Shown: positions 13,351 to 25,154, numbered from the stretch's first letter. The stretch is DNA of 64,000 nucleotides from Parvibaculum indicum (GCF_011762095.1 NZ_JAASQO010000004.1:62001-126000), one strand, 5' to 3'. Numbers and translations are program-made. Notes: a model not told the origin generated them from the sequence alone.

Positions 13351-14780
13351 CGCAGCCGCTCTGGACATCCGACGAGGTTCTGGCTGCAACGGGCGGCACG
13401 GCGCATGGCGCGGGCTGGAACGCTACCGGTGTTTCCATCGACAGCCGCACGCTCGAGCCCGGCGACCTTTTCGTCGCGATTGTCGGGGAAAATGCCGACG
13501 GTCATGCCTATGTCGCCAATGCGCTGGAGAAGGGCGCGGCGGCAGCCATCGTTTCGCGCATGGACGACGACATGTCGTCCGCCGGGCCGCTGGTTCAGGT
13601 GGACGACACGCTCGAGGCGCTGAATGCGCTGGGCCGCGCCGCGCGGGCGCGGGCCGATGCGAAGGTGATTGCGGTGACCGGCAGCGTCGGCAAGACCGGC
13701 ACGAAGGAAGGCTTGCGCATGATCTTCAGCGCGCAGGGGCCGACCCATGCCTCCGCCGCTTCCTACAACAATCTATGGGGTGTGCCGCTGTCGCTGGCGC
13801 GGATGCCGAAGGATACCGAATTCGGCATCTTCGAAATCGGCATGAACCATCCCGGCGAAATCACGCCGCTGTCGAAGATGGTGGAGCCGCTTGTCGGCAT
13901 CGTGACGACGGTCGAGGCCGTTCATATCGAATATTTCGACAGCGTCGAGCAGATTGCCGACGCCAAGGGCGAGCTTTTCGACGGGCTTCAGACAGGTGGG
14001 GTCGCCATTCTCAATCGCGACAATCCGCATTTCGAGCGGCTGCGTGCCAAGGCTGAAGCCGCGGGCGCCGGGCGGATCATCGGTTTCGGCGAGCATGAAG
14101 AGGCGGATGCGCGCGCCGACAAGATTGCCTTGCGCGAAGACGGCTCCAGCGTTGCCGCGACGATTTGCGGTCAGAAAGTGACCTACAAGGTCGGTGTGCC
14201 GGGCCGTCATATCGTGATGAACAGCCTCGCCATGCTGGCCAGCGTGCAGGCGGTCGGTGCGGACCTTGCGCTTGCGGCGATGGCACTCGGCCGGTTGCAG
14301 GCGCCGAAGGGGCGCGGCGAGCGGCATCTCATCGCGGCGGCCGGCCGCAGCTTCACCGTGATCGACGAAAGTTACAACGCCAATCCGGCCTCCATGCGCG
14401 CCTCCATCGAGGCGCTGGGCCAGGCGAAGCCGCAAGGACGGGGCAGGCGGATCGCGGTGCTCGGCGACATGCTGGAACTCGGCGAGGAATCCGATGCGAT
14501 GCATCGCGATCTCGCGCCGGCGCTGCGTCAGTCTCATATCGACCTTCTTTTCGCTGCCGGTCCGCATATGCGTGAACTTTTCTGTGCCGTACCGGCGGCG
14601 CATCGTGGGCGCTATGCGCCGAGCGCCGACGCACTCGTCGATCTGCTGGCCGAGGAAATCCGGAATGGCGACGTGCTGATGGTCAAGGGGTCCTTCGGGT
14701 CGAAAATGGGGCCTGTCGTCGAAGCGCTTGTGGCGCTGGGGGAAGACGACAGCGAAAGCATTCGGCGGAACAGGGGGTAA
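13347..14780 (+). CDS. murF: UDP-MurNAc-tripeptide--D-Ala-D-Ala ligase MurF
   Basis: This 477-residue ligase attaches D-alanyl-D-alanine to the UDP-MurNAc tripeptide, the last cytoplasmic step before lipid linkage. The ATP-binding loop is [11 protein letters not shown] at residues 111-121, [14 protein letters not shown] follows in the central domain, and [11 protein letters not shown] lies in the C-terminal region. Length and order match MurF. Its substrate D-Ala-D-Ala is made by the ddl product further along the cluster. It overlaps murE by four bases and ends four bases before mraY. Confidence 0.96.
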   Translation: MTQPLWTSDEVLAATGGTAHGAGWNATGVSIDSRTLEPGDLFVAIVGENADGHAYVANALEKGAAAAIVSRMDDDMSSAGPLVQVDDTLEALNALGRAARARADAKVIAVTGSVGKTGTKEGLRMIFSAQGPTHASAASYNNLWGVPLSLARMPKDTEFGIFEIGMNHPGEITPLSKMVEPLVGIVTTVEAVHIEYFDSVEQIADAKGELFDGLQTGGVAILNRDNPHFERLRAKAEAAGAGRIIGFGEHEEADARADKIALREDGSSVAATICGQKVTYKVGVPGRHIVMNSLAMLASVQAVGADLALAAMALGRLQAPKGRGERHLIAAAGRSFTVIDESYNANPASMRASIEALGQAKPQGRGRRIAVLGDMLELGEESDAMHRDLAPALRQSHIDLLFAAGPHMRELFCAVPAAHRGRYAPSADALVDLLAEEIRNGDVLMVKGSFGSKMGPVVEALVALGEDDSESIRRNRG

Positions 14781-14784
14781 GGAC

Positions 14785-15873
14785 GTGCTTTACGATTTGA
14801 TGTTGAGCATTTCGGATCAGGTGCCGGGCGCAAATGTGTTCCGCTACATTACGTTCCGTACGGGTGGCGCGACGGTGACGGCGCTGCTCATCAGTTTTCT
14901 CTTCGGTCCCGCCATCATTCGTCTGCTGAAATCGCGTCAGCGGCGCGGGCAGCCGATCCGTGAGGACGGGCCTCAGACCCATATCGTTCAGAAGCAAGGG
15001 ACGCCGACCATGGGCGGCTTCCTTATTCTGGTTGGACTTATCCCCGCCGTGCTCCTCTGGGCCGATCTGTCGAACCAGTATGTCTGGGTTGTGCTTCTCG
15101 TGACGCTGGGTTTCGGCGCCGTGGGGTTCGCGGACGATTATCTGAAGGTCAGCAAGATTTCCCCGGATGGCGTGCCGGGCCGTGTGAAGCTCTTTTTCGA
15201 ATTCGTCATCGCGCTTGGCGCCATGTGGTGGCTGGTGCGTCTCGGCGATCCGACCATGTCCACGGCGGTCGCCATTCCCTTCTTCAAGAGCGTCCTCGTG
15301 CAGGTTGGCGCTTTCTTCTTCCTGTTCGGCTGTCTCGTGATCGTCGGGGCGTCGAACGCGGTCAATCTGACCGACGGTCTCGACGGGCTGGCCATCGTGC
15401 CGGTGATGATCGCCGCGGCGAGCCTCGGCCTCATCGTCTATCTCGTCGGCAATGCGGTCTTCGCCGACTATCTGCAGATCCATTTCGTGCAAGGCACGGG
15501 TGAACTCGCCATCATCTGCGGTGCGCTGATCGGGGCCGGTCTCGGTTTCCTCTGGTACAACGCGCCGCCCGCCATGGTCTTCATGGGCGATACGGGCTCG
15601 CTGGCGCTGGGCGCCGCGCTGGGGGCCATTTCCATCGCTGCCAAGCATGAGCTGGTGCTTGCCATTATCGGCGGGCTCTTCGTGCTCGAGGCCGTCTCCG
15701 TCATCGTGCAGGTCGCGTCTTTCAAACTCACCGGCAAGCGCGTCTTCCGCATGGCGCCGCTGCATCACCATTTCGAGCAGAAGGGATGGGCGGAACCGAC
15801 CGTCGTCATTCGCTTCTGGATCATTTCCGTCGTGCTGGCCATGGCTGGGCTTGCCACGCTGAAACTGAGGTAA
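14785..15873 (+). CDS. mraY: Phospho-MurNAc-pentapeptide transferase MraY
   Basis: This 362-residue integral membrane enzyme transfers phospho-MurNAc-pentapeptide to undecaprenyl phosphate to give lipid I. It has about ten membrane helices and the catalytic aspartate motifs FADDYLKV and [10 protein letters not shown], plus [13 protein letters not shown] near the C-terminus. I chose the GTG at 14785 (reading VLYDLM) with GGGGGTAAGG just upstream; an ATG 57 bases earlier lies inside murF and would add residues the family lacks. The gene is followed three bases later by murD. Confidence 0.96.
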   Translation: MLYDLMLSISDQVPGANVFRYITFRTGGATVTALLISFLFGPAIIRLLKSRQRRGQPIREDGPQTHIVQKQGTPTMGGFLILVGLIPAVLLWADLSNQYVWVVLLVTLGFGAVGFADDYLKVSKISPDGVPGRVKLFFEFVIALGAMWWLVRLGDPTMSTAVAIPFFKSVLVQVGAFFFLFGCLVIVGASNAVNLTDGLDGLAIVPVMIAAASLGLIVYLVGNAVFADYLQIHFVQGTGELAIICGALIGAGLGFLWYNAPPAMVFMGDTGSLALGAALGAISIAAKHELVLAIIGGLFVLEAVSVIVQVASFKLTGKRVFRMAPLHHHFEQKGWAEPTVVIRFWIISVVLAMAGLATLKLR

Positions 15874-15876
15874 GGC

Positions 15877-17283
15877 ATGATCCCCGTTCCGGGTTTCGAA
15901 AAACGCCGCGTTGCCGTGTTCGGACTGGGTAAGTCCGGGCTCGCGACGGTGCGCGCGCTCGAAGCCGGCGGGGCGGAAGTGCTGGCCTGGGACGATTCCG
16001 AGGCCAAGCGCGAAGAGGCCCGTGAGGCCGGGGTTCAGCTTTCCGATTGCGATAGCTGGGACTGGAAGTCCATCGCTTCCTTCGTGCTCGCGCCGGGCGT
16101 GCCGTTCACGCATCCCGAGCCGCATCGCACGGTCAAGGCGGCGCAGGCCGCCGGCGTGGAGGTGATCGGCGATGTCGAGCTGTTCCAGCGTGCGCTGACG
16201 GCGAGCGACACGGGCGCGAAGTTCGTGGCCATCACCGGGACGAACGGCAAATCCACCACGACAGCGCTGATCGGTCACATGGTGCGCCGTTGCGGCAGCA
16301 TCGTGCAGGTGGGGGGGAATATCGGCCGTCCCGTTCTCGATCTCGATCCGCCGAAAACGGGCATGGTCTATGTGATCGAGGTGTCGTCCTATCAGATCGA
16401 CCTGGCGCCGGGGATTGCCCCCGACATCGCCATTCTTCTCAACATCACGCCGGACCATATCGACCGTCACGGCACGGTCGAAAACTATGCGGCGGTGAAG
16501 GCGCGGCTTTTCGCCCGGCAGAAGGAAGGCGACACGGCGATCGTCGGTGTGGACGACGGATATTCGAGCGACATCGGGACGAAGATCGGGGCCTGGCGCG
16601 TGGCGACACTGGTGCCTGTGTCCGTGGGCAAGGCGCTCGGGCGCGGCGTCTATGTCATCGATGGCGTTCTTTACGAAGCGACCGGCCAGCAGACGGTGAA
16701 TGTGGGCTCGCTGAAGCCGATGCGCACGCTGCCCGGCGCGCATAACTGGCAGAATGCGGCGGCAGCCTTCGCGGCGGGTCGTGCGCTCGGCTATCTGCGC
16801 GAGAAAATCCTTTCCGCCTTCGAGAGCTTCCCCGGCCTTGCTCACCGCATGGAGATCGTCGCGGAACGCGACGGCGTGCGCTACGTCAATGACAGCAAGG
16901 CAACCAATGCGGATGCGGCCTCCAAGGCGCTGGCGTCGTATGACAACATCTACTGGATCGCCGGCGGCAGGGCGAAAGAGGGCGGGATTGCTTCTCTCGC
17001 CGACTTCTTCCCGCGTATTCGCAAGGCCTATCTGATCGGCGAGGCGGCGGACGATTTCGCGGCAATGCTCGACGGGACGGTCGCGCATGAAGTCTGCGGC
17101 ACGCTGGACCGGGCGGTGCAGGATGCCACGCGCGATGCACGGGCGGACGATGCCGACCTGAAAGTGGTGCTGCTGTCGCCTGCTTGCGCCTCTTTCGACC
17201 AGTTTGCGAATTTCGAAATACGCGGCGACAGGTTCCGCGCCGATGTGCAGGCTGTGCTGGAGAATGCGGGAGGTGTCGCATGA
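15877..17283 (+). CDS. murD: UDP-MurNAc-L-alanine--D-glutamate ligase MurD
   Basis: The 468-residue cytoplasmic ligase adds D-glutamate to UDP-MurNAc-L-alanine. FGLGKSGLATVRALEAGGAE at the N-terminus is the UDP-binding Rossmann segment, TGTNGKSTTTAL (residues 120-131) is the ATP loop, and NDSKATNADAASKAL with GGRAKEGG belongs to the C-terminal domain. Length is normal. It starts three bases after mraY and overlaps ftsW by four bases. Confidence 0.96.
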   Translation: MIPVPGFEKRRVAVFGLGKSGLATVRALEAGGAEVLAWDDSEAKREEAREAGVQLSDCDSWDWKSIASFVLAPGVPFTHPEPHRTVKAAQAAGVEVIGDVELFQRALTASDTGAKFVAITGTNGKSTTTALIGHMVRRCGSIVQVGGNIGRPVLDLDPPKTGMVYVIEVSSYQIDLAPGIAPDIAILLNITPDHIDRHGTVENYAAVKARLFARQKEGDTAIVGVDDGYSSDIGTKIGAWRVATLVPVSVGKALGRGVYVIDGVLYEATGQQTVNVGSLKPMRTLPGAHNWQNAAAAFAAGRALGYLREKILSAFESFPGLAHRMEIVAERDGVRYVNDSKATNADAASKALASYDNIYWIAGGRAKEGGIASLADFFPRIRKAYLIGEAADDFAAMLDGTVAHEVCGTLDRAVQDATRDARADDADLKVVLLSPACASFDQFANFEIRGDRFRADVQAVLENAGGVA

Positions 17284-18428
17284 TGCGTCTTTCCCGAACG
17301 AACCGCACGGCGCTTGCCGAATGGTGGTGGACGGTGGACCGGCTGACGCTTCTGGCGATCGGCCTGCTCATCTCGCTCGGCATGGTGCTGACGCTGGCCG
17401 CGAGCCCGGCGGTTGCAATGCGGCTTCACTATCCGCCGTTCCATTTCGTCTACAAGCAGCTTCTGTTCCTTGTGCCCTCGATTGCGATTCTTGTGGGGAC
17501 GTCGCTGCTGACGGTGAAGCAGATCCGGCGGCTGGCCGCCTTCGTCTTTATCGGTGCGTTCGGCACGATGATCCTGACGCTCCTCGTCGGGCCGGAGATG
17601 AACGGCGCGCATCGCTGGATCCTGATCGGTCCGTTTGCGTTGCAGCCTTCGGAATTCATCAAGCCGGCATTCATCGTGATCGCCGCCTGGATGTTCGCCG
17701 AGGCGCATCGGTTGCCCGATTTTCCGGGCACGGCGATTGCCGTCGGGCTTTACGGGCTTGTCGTAAGCGTTCTCGCGCTGCAGCCCGACTTCGGTCAGCT
17801 GATGCTGATTACCATGGTGTTCGGTGCGATTTTCTTCATGGCGGGGTTGAGCTGGCTCTGGATCGGGTCGCTGGGCGCGGCGGCGCTCGCCGGGCTCGTG
17901 GCGGCCTATATGCTGATGCCGCATGTCGCGAGCCGTATCGATCGTTTCGTCAATCCGGCGGGCGGCGACACCTATCAGATCGACACCGCGCTCGATGCGT
18001 TCCATGCGGGCGGTATTTTCGGGCGCGGCCCGGGCGAGGGCGAGGTCAAGCAGATCCTGCCCGACGCGCATACCGACTTCATTTTCGCCGTGGCGGCGGA
18101 AGAATACGGCGTGTTGGCAGGCCTTCTCCTGATCGGCCTGTTCGCTTTCATCGTCATGCGGACGCTGTCGCGGGCGATGGAGGAGCAGGATCTCTTCATC
18201 CAGTATTCCTCCTGCGGGCTGGTGGCGCTGTTCGGGCTGCAGGCGCTCATCAATATGGCGGTGAATGTGAACCTCATTCCGGCCAAGGGGATGACGCTTC
18301 CCTTCATTTCCTATGGCGGGTCGTCGCTCTTTGCCGTTTCTCTCACCATGGGCATGTTGCTGGCGCTGACGCGACGCCGCGCAGGCGCGCATGTGCCCAT
18401 GCCTTCCGGATGGGGGGCAGTGGCATGA
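17280..18428 (+). CDS. ftsW: Septal glycan polymerase FtsW (SEDS family)
   Basis: The 382-residue membrane protein has about ten helices and the SEDS signatures GPEMNGAHRWILIGPFALQP, PDFGQLMLI, and MTLPFISYGGSS near the C-terminus. FtsW polymerises lipid II at the septum together with FtsI. Two adjacent ATG codons (17280 and 17283) could start it; the first gives the ATGA overlap with murD seen throughout this cluster. It overlaps murG by four bases. Confidence 0.96.
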   Translation: MMRLSRTNRTALAEWWWTVDRLTLLAIGLLISLGMVLTLAASPAVAMRLHYPPFHFVYKQLLFLVPSIAILVGTSLLTVKQIRRLAAFVFIGAFGTMILTLLVGPEMNGAHRWILIGPFALQPSEFIKPAFIVIAAWMFAEAHRLPDFPGTAIAVGLYGLVVSVLALQPDFGQLMLITMVFGAIFFMAGLSWLWIGSLGAAALAGLVAAYMLMPHVASRIDRFVNPAGGDTYQIDTALDAFHAGGIFGRGPGEGEVKQILPDAHTDFIFAVAAEEYGVLAGLLLIGLFAFIVMRTLSRAMEEQDLFIQYSSCGLVALFGLQALINMAVNVNLIPAKGMTLPFISYGGSSLFAVSLTMGMLLALTRRRAGAHVPMPSGWGAVA

Positions 18429-19570
18429 CGGCGAATACGCAGGGACCGGTCGTGATTGCCGCTGGCGGCACGGGGGGACATCTTTTCCCCGGCCAGGCGC
18501 TGGCGCAGGAGCTTACGCGGCGGGGCCGCGACATCGTGTTGATGACGGATGAGCGCGTGAAGCGCTTCGACAGCCTGTTTCCCGGTGCGGATATCTATGC
18601 CGTGCCGTCGGCGACGCCTTCAGGCAAAGGGATCGCCGGTCTTGTGAAAGCGGCGCCCGTGCTTTTTTCGGGCGTCGCAAAATCCTTCGGCATTCTGGGG
18701 CGGGTGAAGCCTTCCGTGGTAATCGGCTTTGGCGGATATCCGACCCTGCCGCCGCTTGCCGCCGCTCTGCTGCGGCGAATTCCGGCCTGCGTGCACGAAC
18801 AAAATGCCGTGCTGGGGCGGGTCAACCGGCTGGTCGGGCCTTATGTTCACGCCATTGCATCCACCTTTCCCGGCCCGCGCTATCTGCGGGAGGCGGACAA
18901 GGGCAAGCTCGTGCTGACGGGCAATCCGGTTCGCGACGCGGTGATGCAGCAGGCGGATGTGCCTTACGACGCGCTGGGTGCCGAGACCCGCATTCGGCTG
19001 CTTGTCTTCGGCGGCAGCCAGGGCGCGCGCGTCATGGCCGATATCGTGCCCGGCGCGCTGGCCAGTTTGCCGGAAGGCATCCGCGCCCGGCTCGACGTCG
19101 TGCAGCAGTGCCGTCCGGAAGATCAGGCACGGGTCGAAGGCGCCTATCGCGGGGCGGGTATTACCGCCGAACTTCAGACCTTTTTCGACGACATGCCCGC
19201 ACGCATCGCGGCGGCGCATCTCGTGATCGGACGATCGGGCGCTTCCACCGTGGCGGAGCTGGGCATCATCGGGCGGCCGTCGATCCTCGTGCCGCTGCCT
19301 CATTCGCTCGACAACGACCAGAAGGCGAACGCGGAAGTGCTGGCCGGCGACGGCGCGGCCTGGATGATCGAACAGCGCGATTTCACGGAAACGGCGCTGG
19401 CGGAAAAGCTCGTCGAGCTTCTCTCGCATCCTGAAACGCTGAACGGCGCGGCGATCGCGGCCAAGGCGACGGGGCAGCCGCAGGCGGTGACGAAGCTCGC
19501 CGATCTCGTCGAAGAACTGGGCCGTGGCGAATTTCGCCGCGCGCTGTCGCATGAAAAGGCAGGTGGGTAA
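18425..19570 (+). CDS. murG: Lipid II synthase MurG (UDP-GlcNAc transferase)
   Basis: The 381-residue peripheral membrane glycosyltransferase adds GlcNAc to lipid I to form lipid II at the inner face of the cytoplasmic membrane. It opens with [20 protein letters not shown], a MurG hallmark, followed by [20 protein letters not shown], a second glycine-rich loop [11 protein letters not shown], and [31 protein letters not shown], which binds UDP-GlcNAc. The reading frame runs open far upstream through ftsW; the ATG at 18425 is chosen for family match and the four-base overlap. Confidence 0.96.
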   Translation: MTANTQGPVVIAAGGTGGHLFPGQALAQELTRRGRDIVLMTDERVKRFDSLFPGADIYAVPSATPSGKGIAGLVKAAPVLFSGVAKSFGILGRVKPSVVIGFGGYPTLPPLAAALLRRIPACVHEQNAVLGRVNRLVGPYVHAIASTFPGPRYLREADKGKLVLTGNPVRDAVMQQADVPYDALGAETRIRLLVFGGSQGARVMADIVPGALASLPEGIRARLDVVQQCRPEDQARVEGAYRGAGITAELQTFFDDMPARIAAAHLVIGRSGASTVAELGIIGRPSILVPLPHSLDNDQKANAEVLAGDGAAWMIEQRDFTETALAEKLVELLSHPETLNGAAIAAKATGQPQAVTKLADLVEELGRGEFRRALSHEKAGG

Positions 19571-20994
19571 TGCGTCCGGCTCCTCTCGAAATAGGAACCA
19601 TCCACTTTGTCGGCATTGGCGGGATCGGCATGAGCGGCATTGCCGAGGTCATGCACAATCTCGGCTATAGCGTGCAGGGCAGCGACATGGCGGAAAGCGC
19701 CAATGTGAAGCGTCTGCGCGAGCTCGGTATCGACGTCATGGTCGGCCAAAAGGCCGAAAACCTGAAGGATGCCCATGTCGTCGTCATTTCTTCCGCCATC
19801 CAGCCGGATAATCCGGAGCTGAAGGAAGCGCGGGCGCGTTTCCTGCCGGTGGTCCGCCGCGCCGAAATGCTGGCGGAGCTGATGCGGCTGAAATCGTGCG
19901 TCGCCATCGGCGGTACGCATGGCAAGACGACGACCACCTCGCTCGTCGCCTCCATCCTCGATGCCGCCGACCTCGATCCGACGGTTATCAATGGCGGCAT
20001 CATCAACGCCTATGGCACCAATGCGCGGCTGGGCGACGGCGAGTGGATGGTGGTGGAGGCCGACGAGTCCGACGGCACCTTCATCAAACTGCCGTCCACC
20101 ATCGCGGTCGTGACGAATATCGATCCTGAGCATCTGGATTATTACGGCAGCTTCGAGGCCGCCAAGGACGCCTTCCTCGCCTTCGTCGAGAACGTGCCTT
20201 TCTATGGCGCGGCGGTGATGTGCATCGACCACCCGGAAGTGCAGGCGCTGATCGGGCGTGTGCGGGACAGGCGCATCGTGACCTATGGCACCAGCATTCA
20301 GGCCGATATCCGGGCGACCAATGTCCGCGTCGAAGGCGAATTCAACGTGTTCGACGTCACCATCACGGACCGCAAGACGGATGAGAAGCGCGAGCTGCCG
20401 GGCGTGAAGCTCGCCATGCATGGCAAGCACAACATGCTGAACAGTCTCGCGGCCATCGGTGTGGCGCTGCAACTCGGCATTTCGGACGACCGCATTCGTT
20501 CGGCGCTGGAAAGTTTCGGCGGTGTGAAGCGACGCTTCACCTGTGTCGGCGAGTGGAACGGGGTTCGTATCTATGACGATTACGGCCACCATCCGGTGGA
20601 AATCGCCGCCGTCCTGCAGGCTGCCCACAGCGCAGGCGACGGGCGCACTATCGCCGTGGTGCAACCGCATCGCTACACGCGCCTTCACAATCTCTTCGAT
20701 GAGTTTTGCGCCTGTTTCAACGATGCGGATGCGGTGATCGTCGCCAATGTCTATGAGGCGGGCGAGAAGCCGATAGAGGGGGCGGACCGGGATGCGCTGG
20801 TGGCGGGTCTTCGGGATCGCGGCCACCGCAATGTCGTGCCGCTGGACAGGCCGGAGGATCTTCCCGGCATCGTCGCCGAAATGGCGAAGCCGGGGGATAT
20901 CGTCGTTTGCCTCGGTGCCGGCAATATCACGCAATGGGCGAATGCGCTTCCGGCGGATCTTGAAAAGAAATTCGGCAAGGGAGGGAGCGCATGA
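19570..20994 (+). CDS. murC: UDP-MurNAc--L-alanine ligase MurC
   Basis: The 474-residue ligase adds L-alanine to UDP-MurNAc, the first stem-peptide step. [17 protein letters not shown] is the N-terminal nucleotide-fold motif, [13 protein letters not shown] starts at residue 114 as the ATP loop, and [15 protein letters not shown] and QPHRYTR mark the C-terminal domain. It overlaps murG by one base and murB by four. Confidence 0.97.
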   Translation: MRPAPLEIGTIHFVGIGGIGMSGIAEVMHNLGYSVQGSDMAESANVKRLRELGIDVMVGQKAENLKDAHVVVISSAIQPDNPELKEARARFLPVVRRAEMLAELMRLKSCVAIGGTHGKTTTTSLVASILDAADLDPTVINGGIINAYGTNARLGDGEWMVVEADESDGTFIKLPSTIAVVTNIDPEHLDYYGSFEAAKDAFLAFVENVPFYGAAVMCIDHPEVQALIGRVRDRRIVTYGTSIQADIRATNVRVEGEFNVFDVTITDRKTDEKRELPGVKLAMHGKHNMLNSLAAIGVALQLGISDDRIRSALESFGGVKRRFTCVGEWNGVRIYDDYGHHPVEIAAVLQAAHSAGDGRTIAVVQPHRYTRLHNLFDEFCACFNDADAVIVANVYEAGEKPIEGADRDALVAGLRDRGHRNVVPLDRPEDLPGIVAEMAKPGDIVVCLGAGNITQWANALPADLEKKFGKGGSA

Positions 20995-21920
20995 CCGCGG
21001 CCGCCTCCCATAGCAACCTGATCGAACGCCTGCCCGAGGTGAGGGGCGAGCTCACGGCCAATGCGCCGATGGCGCCGCTTACCTGGTTCCGTGTCGGCGG
21101 TCCGGCGGAAGTTCTGTTCCGGCCGGCCGATACGGAAGACCTTGCCGCCTTCCTTGCGGGCTGTCCCGAGGATGTGCCGGTGACGGTGATCGGCGTCGGC
21201 TCGAACCTTCTCGTGCGCGACGGCGGGGTAAAAGGTGTCGTCATCCGTCTCGGCAAGCCTTTCATGACCATCGAGGCGGAAGGCGAATTCGTCAGAGCCG
21301 GTACGGCGGCGCTCGATGTGGCGGTTGCCCGCGCGGCGCAGCAGGCGGGTATTGCGGGGCTCGAGTTCTACCGCGGTATCCCCGGGACCATCGGCGGCGC
21401 CCTGCGCATGAATGGCGGTTCCTACGGATCGGAAACCAGGGATGTATTGGTCGAGGCGAAGGCGGTTTCGCGAAAGGGCGAGATCGTCACGCTTTCCAAT
21501 GCCGATATGCATTACAGCTACCGCCATTGCGGCGTCCCGGACGATCTGATTTTCGTCGAGGCGCTTTATCGGGGGCATGCGGGCGACAGGGATGCGATTG
21601 CCGCGCGGATGGAAGAGATTACCTCCTCGCGCGAGGCGAGCCAGCCCATTCGCAGCCGCACGGGCGGCAGCACGTTCAAGAATCCGGAAGGCAAAAAGAG
21701 CTGGCAGCTTATCGATGCGGCGGGCTGTCGCGGACTTGTCCGCGGCGGTGCGCAGGTGAGCGAGCAGCACTGCAATTTCCTCATCAACACGGGCGAGGCG
21801 ACCGCCGCGGATCTTGAAGGGCTCGGCGAGGATGTGCGTGCCCGCGTGAAAGAAACCAGTGGCGTAACGCTCGAGTGGGAAATCCGGCGCATCGGAACCC
21901 CTTTGAAGGAGGCGGCATGA
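20991..21920 (+). CDS. murB: UDP-N-acetylenolpyruvoylglucosamine reductase MurB
   Basis: This 309-residue FAD enzyme reduces enolpyruvyl-UDP-GlcNAc to UDP-MurNAc using [18 protein letters not shown] and [24 protein letters not shown] form the FAD-binding domain; [22 protein letters not shown] is a family signature; [29 protein letters not shown] carries the serine that donates a proton. The short form (about 300 residues) fits type II MurB. It overlaps murC and ddl by four bases each. Confidence 0.96.
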   Translation: MTAAASHSNLIERLPEVRGELTANAPMAPLTWFRVGGPAEVLFRPADTEDLAAFLAGCPEDVPVTVIGVGSNLLVRDGGVKGVVIRLGKPFMTIEAEGEFVRAGTAALDVAVARAAQQAGIAGLEFYRGIPGTIGGALRMNGGSYGSETRDVLVEAKAVSRKGEIVTLSNADMHYSYRHCGVPDDLIFVEALYRGHAGDRDAIAARMEEITSSREASQPIRSRTGGSTFKNPEGKKSWQLIDAAGCRGLVRGGAQVSEQHCNFLINTGEATAADLEGLGEDVRARVKETSGVTLEWEIRRIGTPLKEAA

Positions 21921-22843
21921 CGACGGAAAAGCATGTCGCCGTTCTGAAGGGCGGCTGGAGCGCGGAGCGGGAAGTAAGCCTTGTCTCGGGCAAGGGATGC
22001 GCCGACGCCTTGCGCAGATACGGCTATCGTGTGAGCGAGATCGACGCGGGCCGCGATCTTGCCGATCAGATTTTGCGCGTGAAGCCGGATGTCTGCTTCA
22101 ACGCATTGCACGGCCAATGGGGCGAGGACGGGTGCGTGCAGGGCCTTCTTGAGGTACTCGGCGTTCCCTATACGCATTCCGGCGTGTTGCCCTCCGCACT
22201 CGCCATGCACAAGGAGCGCGCCAAGGCGGTGTTCCGCGGGGCCGGTCTGCCGGTTGCCGAAAGTCTCGTCGTGCCACGCGAACAGGCGGCGCTCGGTCAT
22301 GTGATGGCGCCTCCTTATGTGGTGAAGCCGCTCAATCAGGGGTCTTCCGTCGGGGTCTTCATCGTGAGGGAAGGGGATAACCGGCCGCCGGCCGAGTTGA
22401 CCTCTCCGGAATGGGATCTCGGATATGAGGTGATGATCGAACGCTTCGTCGCCGGCCGCGAACTCACCTGCGCCGTCATGGGCAAAGAGGTTTTCGAGGT
22501 GACCGAGATCATCGCCAATACGGCCTTCTACGACTATGAGGCGAAGTATCAGGAAGGCGGATCGCGCCACATTCTGCCTGCGCCGATCGACGAAGAGCTG
22601 AAGCAGGAAGTCCAGCGCATCACCCTGGCGGCCCACAAGGCGTTGGGATGCCGCGGCGTGACGCGCTCCGACTTCCGTTATGACGATACGAAGAGCGGCA
22701 AAGGCGAACTCATCCTTCTGGAGGTGAATACGCAGCCCGGCATGACGCCGACATCGCTCGTGCCCGAACTCGCGAACCTGGCCGGATATTCCTATGTGGA
22801 CCTGGTGAGCTGGATGGTGGAGGACGCGTCATGCGGGAGATGA
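21917..22843 (+). CDS. ddl: D-alanine--D-alanine ligase
   Basis: The 308-residue ATP-grasp enzyme makes the D-Ala-D-Ala used by Mur[20 protein letters not shown] at the N-terminus, [49 protein letters not shown] and the C-terminal [17 protein letters not shown] are all characteristic. The frame is open 14 codons upstream, but the ATG at 21917 gives the standard N-terminus and the four-base overlap with murB. It overlaps ftsQ by 13 bases. Confidence 0.96.
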   Translation: MTTEKHVAVLKGGWSAEREVSLVSGKGCADALRRYGYRVSEIDAGRDLADQILRVKPDVCFNALHGQWGEDGCVQGLLEVLGVPYTHSGVLPSALAMHKERAKAVFRGAGLPVAESLVVPREQAALGHVMAPPYVVKPLNQGSSVGVFIVREGDNRPPAELTSPEWDLGYEVMIERFVAGRELTCAVMGKEVFEVTEIIANTAFYDYEAKYQEGGSRHILPAPIDEELKQEVQRITLAAHKALGCRGVTRSDFRYDDTKSGKGELILLEVNTQPGMTPTSLVPELANLAGYSYVDLVSWMVEDASCGR

Positions 22844-23850
22844 AGTCGAAATCCCGGACGTCGCGCACGGGCGTGACGCGCCGAAAGAACGGCAAGAGCG
22901 CCGTGGCGCCGGGCAAGCGCCGCAACACGGCGCAGACGCGCATCTTCGGCAAGCGCAAGACGCCGCCCAAGGGACCGGTTGCGGCACGCCTCTACGCGCT
23001 GGCGCGGGGCGAGGTGCCGATGCGGCCTTTCACCGTCGGCGCCGGCATGCTGATGGCAGGTGTCTTTCTCTACGGTCTTTTTGTCGGCGGCCATGTTGCG
23101 GCGGCGGGCCGCGCGGTAACGGCGCAGGCCGACAAGCTGATGGCGCTGGCCGGCTTCTCCATTCAGGAAGTGACGGTGACGGGTCGCGAGCATACGCGCC
23201 CCGACCGCCTTCTGGCCGCGCTCGGTATCAGCCGCGGCGACCCCATCCTCTCTTTCGACACCGAAGAGGCGCGGGAACGGGTGGAACGTCTCGACTGGGT
23301 GAAAAGCGCGACGGTCACACGGCTTCTGCCCGATGCGATCCGGCTCGACATCATGGAGCGCACGACCTTCGCCATCTGGCAGCGGGGCGGATTTCTCTCC
23401 GTTGTGGACCGGGAGGGCACCCCGATCACGGATGAGAACATCGAGAATTACGCATCGCTTCCCTTCATCGTCGGCTTCGGGGCGCCGCGCGCGGCGCCGG
23501 AACTGATTGCGATGATGGCGGAGAAATATCCGGCGCTCCTCACGCGGGTACGCGCGTTCGTGCGCGTGTCGGAACGCCGCTGGAATCTGCGTCTTGAGAA
23601 CGGCGTCGACGTGAAGCTGCCGGAAAAGGACGTGTCCGGTGCGCTGGCGCGTCTGGTTGCGTATGACGCGGAACATAAGATCCTCTCCCGCGACATCGTC
23701 TCGGTGGATCTGCGCCTGAAAGACCGGGTGGCGGTGGAGTTGACGAAGGAAGCGGCCGAGGCCCTGAAAGACGGTTCGGCGGTAGGTGTCAGTTTGCATG
23801 ACGGTGAAGTGCGGTCGGGACGTTCGGCCGGCACGGGGGACAGAACATGA
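22831..23850 (+). CDS. ftsQ: Cell division protein FtsQ
   Basis: The 339-residue protein has a long, very basic cytoplasmic N-terminus (about 1-65, many R and K), one membrane helix around residues 70-90 ([21 protein letters not shown]), a periplasmic POTRA domain beginning [24 protein letters not shown], and a beta domain. FtsQ joins FtsL and FtsB in the divisome and helps control septal synthesis. The ATG at 22831 lies inside ddl, a 13-base overlap; the second ATG nine bases later is a possible alternative. It overlaps ftsA by four bases. Confidence 0.94.
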   Translation: MREMKSKSRTSRTGVTRRKNGKSAVAPGKRRNTAQTRIFGKRKTPPKGPVAARLYALARGEVPMRPFTVGAGMLMAGVFLYGLFVGGHVAAAGRAVTAQADKLMALAGFSIQEVTVTGREHTRPDRLLAALGISRGDPILSFDTEEARERVERLDWVKSATVTRLLPDAIRLDIMERTTFAIWQRGGFLSVVDREGTPITDENIENYASLPFIVGFGAPRAAPELIAMMAEKYPALLTRVRAFVRVSERRWNLRLENGVDVKLPEKDVSGALARLVAYDAEHKILSRDIVSVDLRLKDRVAVELTKEAAEALKDGSAVGVSLHDGEVRSGRSAGTGDRT

Positions 23851-25154
23851 ATATGGTGTCGCTCGGTTCCAAGGGGTTTCAGGGGCGTCCGGTCGCGCCG
23901 GGTCGCTCCGGCGTGGTGGCGGCGCTGGATGTCGGGTCCAGCAAGGTCTCCTGCTTTATCGCGAAGGTCGAACCCGGACGCATGGCGAACGGCCATGTGC
24001 CCATGCGGGTGGTCGGCATCGGGCATCAGGTCTCGCGCGGCATTCGCGCAGGCACGGTTGTCGATATGGATGCCGCCGAAGAGGCGATCCGGATTGCCGT
24101 CGATACGGCCGAACGCATGGCGGGGATTACCATTCGGGAGGTTCTCGTCACGGTTTCGGGCGGCGAGCCCAAGAGCCAGACGGTCGGCGTGAAATCCAAA
24201 CTTCAGGGTTCGGAAGTGACGGATGACGATCTGGCGCGGCTGATCGGTCATGCGCAGGAGAATTTCCAGCCGGAGGGGCGGGAAGTGCTTCATGCCATCC
24301 CGACCAATTACAGCGTCGACGACAGCCGGGGCGTGCGCGATCCGCGCGGCATGTTCTGCGATAAGGTGGGCGTTGAAGTCCACATGGTCAGCACACAGAG
24401 AGGCGCGCTGCGCAACCTGGAAATCTGCGTCGAGCGGTGCCATCTCGCCGTGTCCGGTATCGCGGTTTCACCTTACGCGAGCGGCCTGGCCTGTCTTGTC
24501 GAGGACGAAATGGATCTTGGTGTTGCCGTTCTCGACATGGGGGGTGGCACAACTTCACTTGCGGTCTTCTTTGAAGGGGCGATGGTCTATTGCGATTCCG
24601 TGTCAATCGGCGGGAATCACATTACAAATGACATCGCGCGAGGACTCTCTACACCGCTGGCCCATGCGGAACGCATGAAGACGCTCTACGGCAGCGCGCT
24701 GGCGAGTCCATCCGACGAAAGAGAGATGATCGACGTGCCGCAAGTGGGCGAGACAGACTCGGATTCGGCGAATCATATTCCCAGGTCGATGTTGACCGGA
24801 ATCATTCAGCCGCGTCTCGAGGAGACGTTCGAACTGGTACGCGACAGGCTGGAGGCGAGCGGCTATGGCCGGCTCGCCGGGCGCCGTGTCGTGCTGACCG
24901 GTGGCGCGAGCCAGTTGAACGGCGCTCGCGAACTTGCAGCGCGCATGCTCGACAAGCAGGTGCGCGTGGGCCAGCCGATCCGCATTGCGGGGCTGGCGGA
25001 CGCGACCGGCGGTCCTGCTTTCTCGGCATGTGCCGGTCTTCTTTCCTATTCGCAGATGTCTCCGCTCGAGGCGGCGGCCCATGACCCTGACGGGGAGGCC
25101 GCTCCGCGCGGCCATATCCGCAAGCTTGGCCGATGGCTGAAGGAGAATTTCTGA
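23847..25154 (+). CDS. ftsA: Cell division protein FtsA
   Basis: The 435-residue actin-like ATPase tethers FtsZ filaments to the inner membrane. AALDVGSSKVSCFIAKVEP is the phosphate-1 motif, VLDMGGGTTSLAVF the phosphate-2 motif, and VVLTGGASQLNGARELAARML the adenosine motif. The last residues (KLGRWLKENF) form the short amphipathic helix that binds the membrane. The stop codon overlaps by one base the ATG of a 59-codon reading frame that fills the gap to ftsZ. Confidence 0.96.
   Translation: MNMVSLGSKGFQGRPVAPGRSGVVAALDVGSSKVSCFIAKVEPGRMANGHVPMRVVGIGHQVSRGIRAGTVVDMDAAEEAIRIAVDTAERMAGITIREVLVTVSGGEPKSQTVGVKSKLQGSEVTDDDLARLIGHAQENFQPEGREVLHAIPTNYSVDDSRGVRDPRGMFCDKVGVEVHMVSTQRGALRNLEICVERCHLAVSGIAVSPYASGLACLVEDEMDLGVAVLDMGGGTTSLAVFFEGAMVYCDSVSIGGNHITNDIARGLSTPLAHAERMKTLYGSALASPSDEREMIDVPQVGETDSDSANHIPRSMLTGIIQPRLEETFELVRDRLEASGYGRLAGRRVVLTGGASQLNGARELAARMLDKQVRVGQPIRIAGLADATGGPAFSACAGLLSYSQMSPLEAAAHDPDGEAAPRGHIRKLGRWLKENF

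Noticed and set aside
14683-17088. 801-codon open frame on the minus strand across mraY and murD
   Set aside because: Antisense shadow: low complexity, rich in R, H, D and E, with conserved genes on the other strand.
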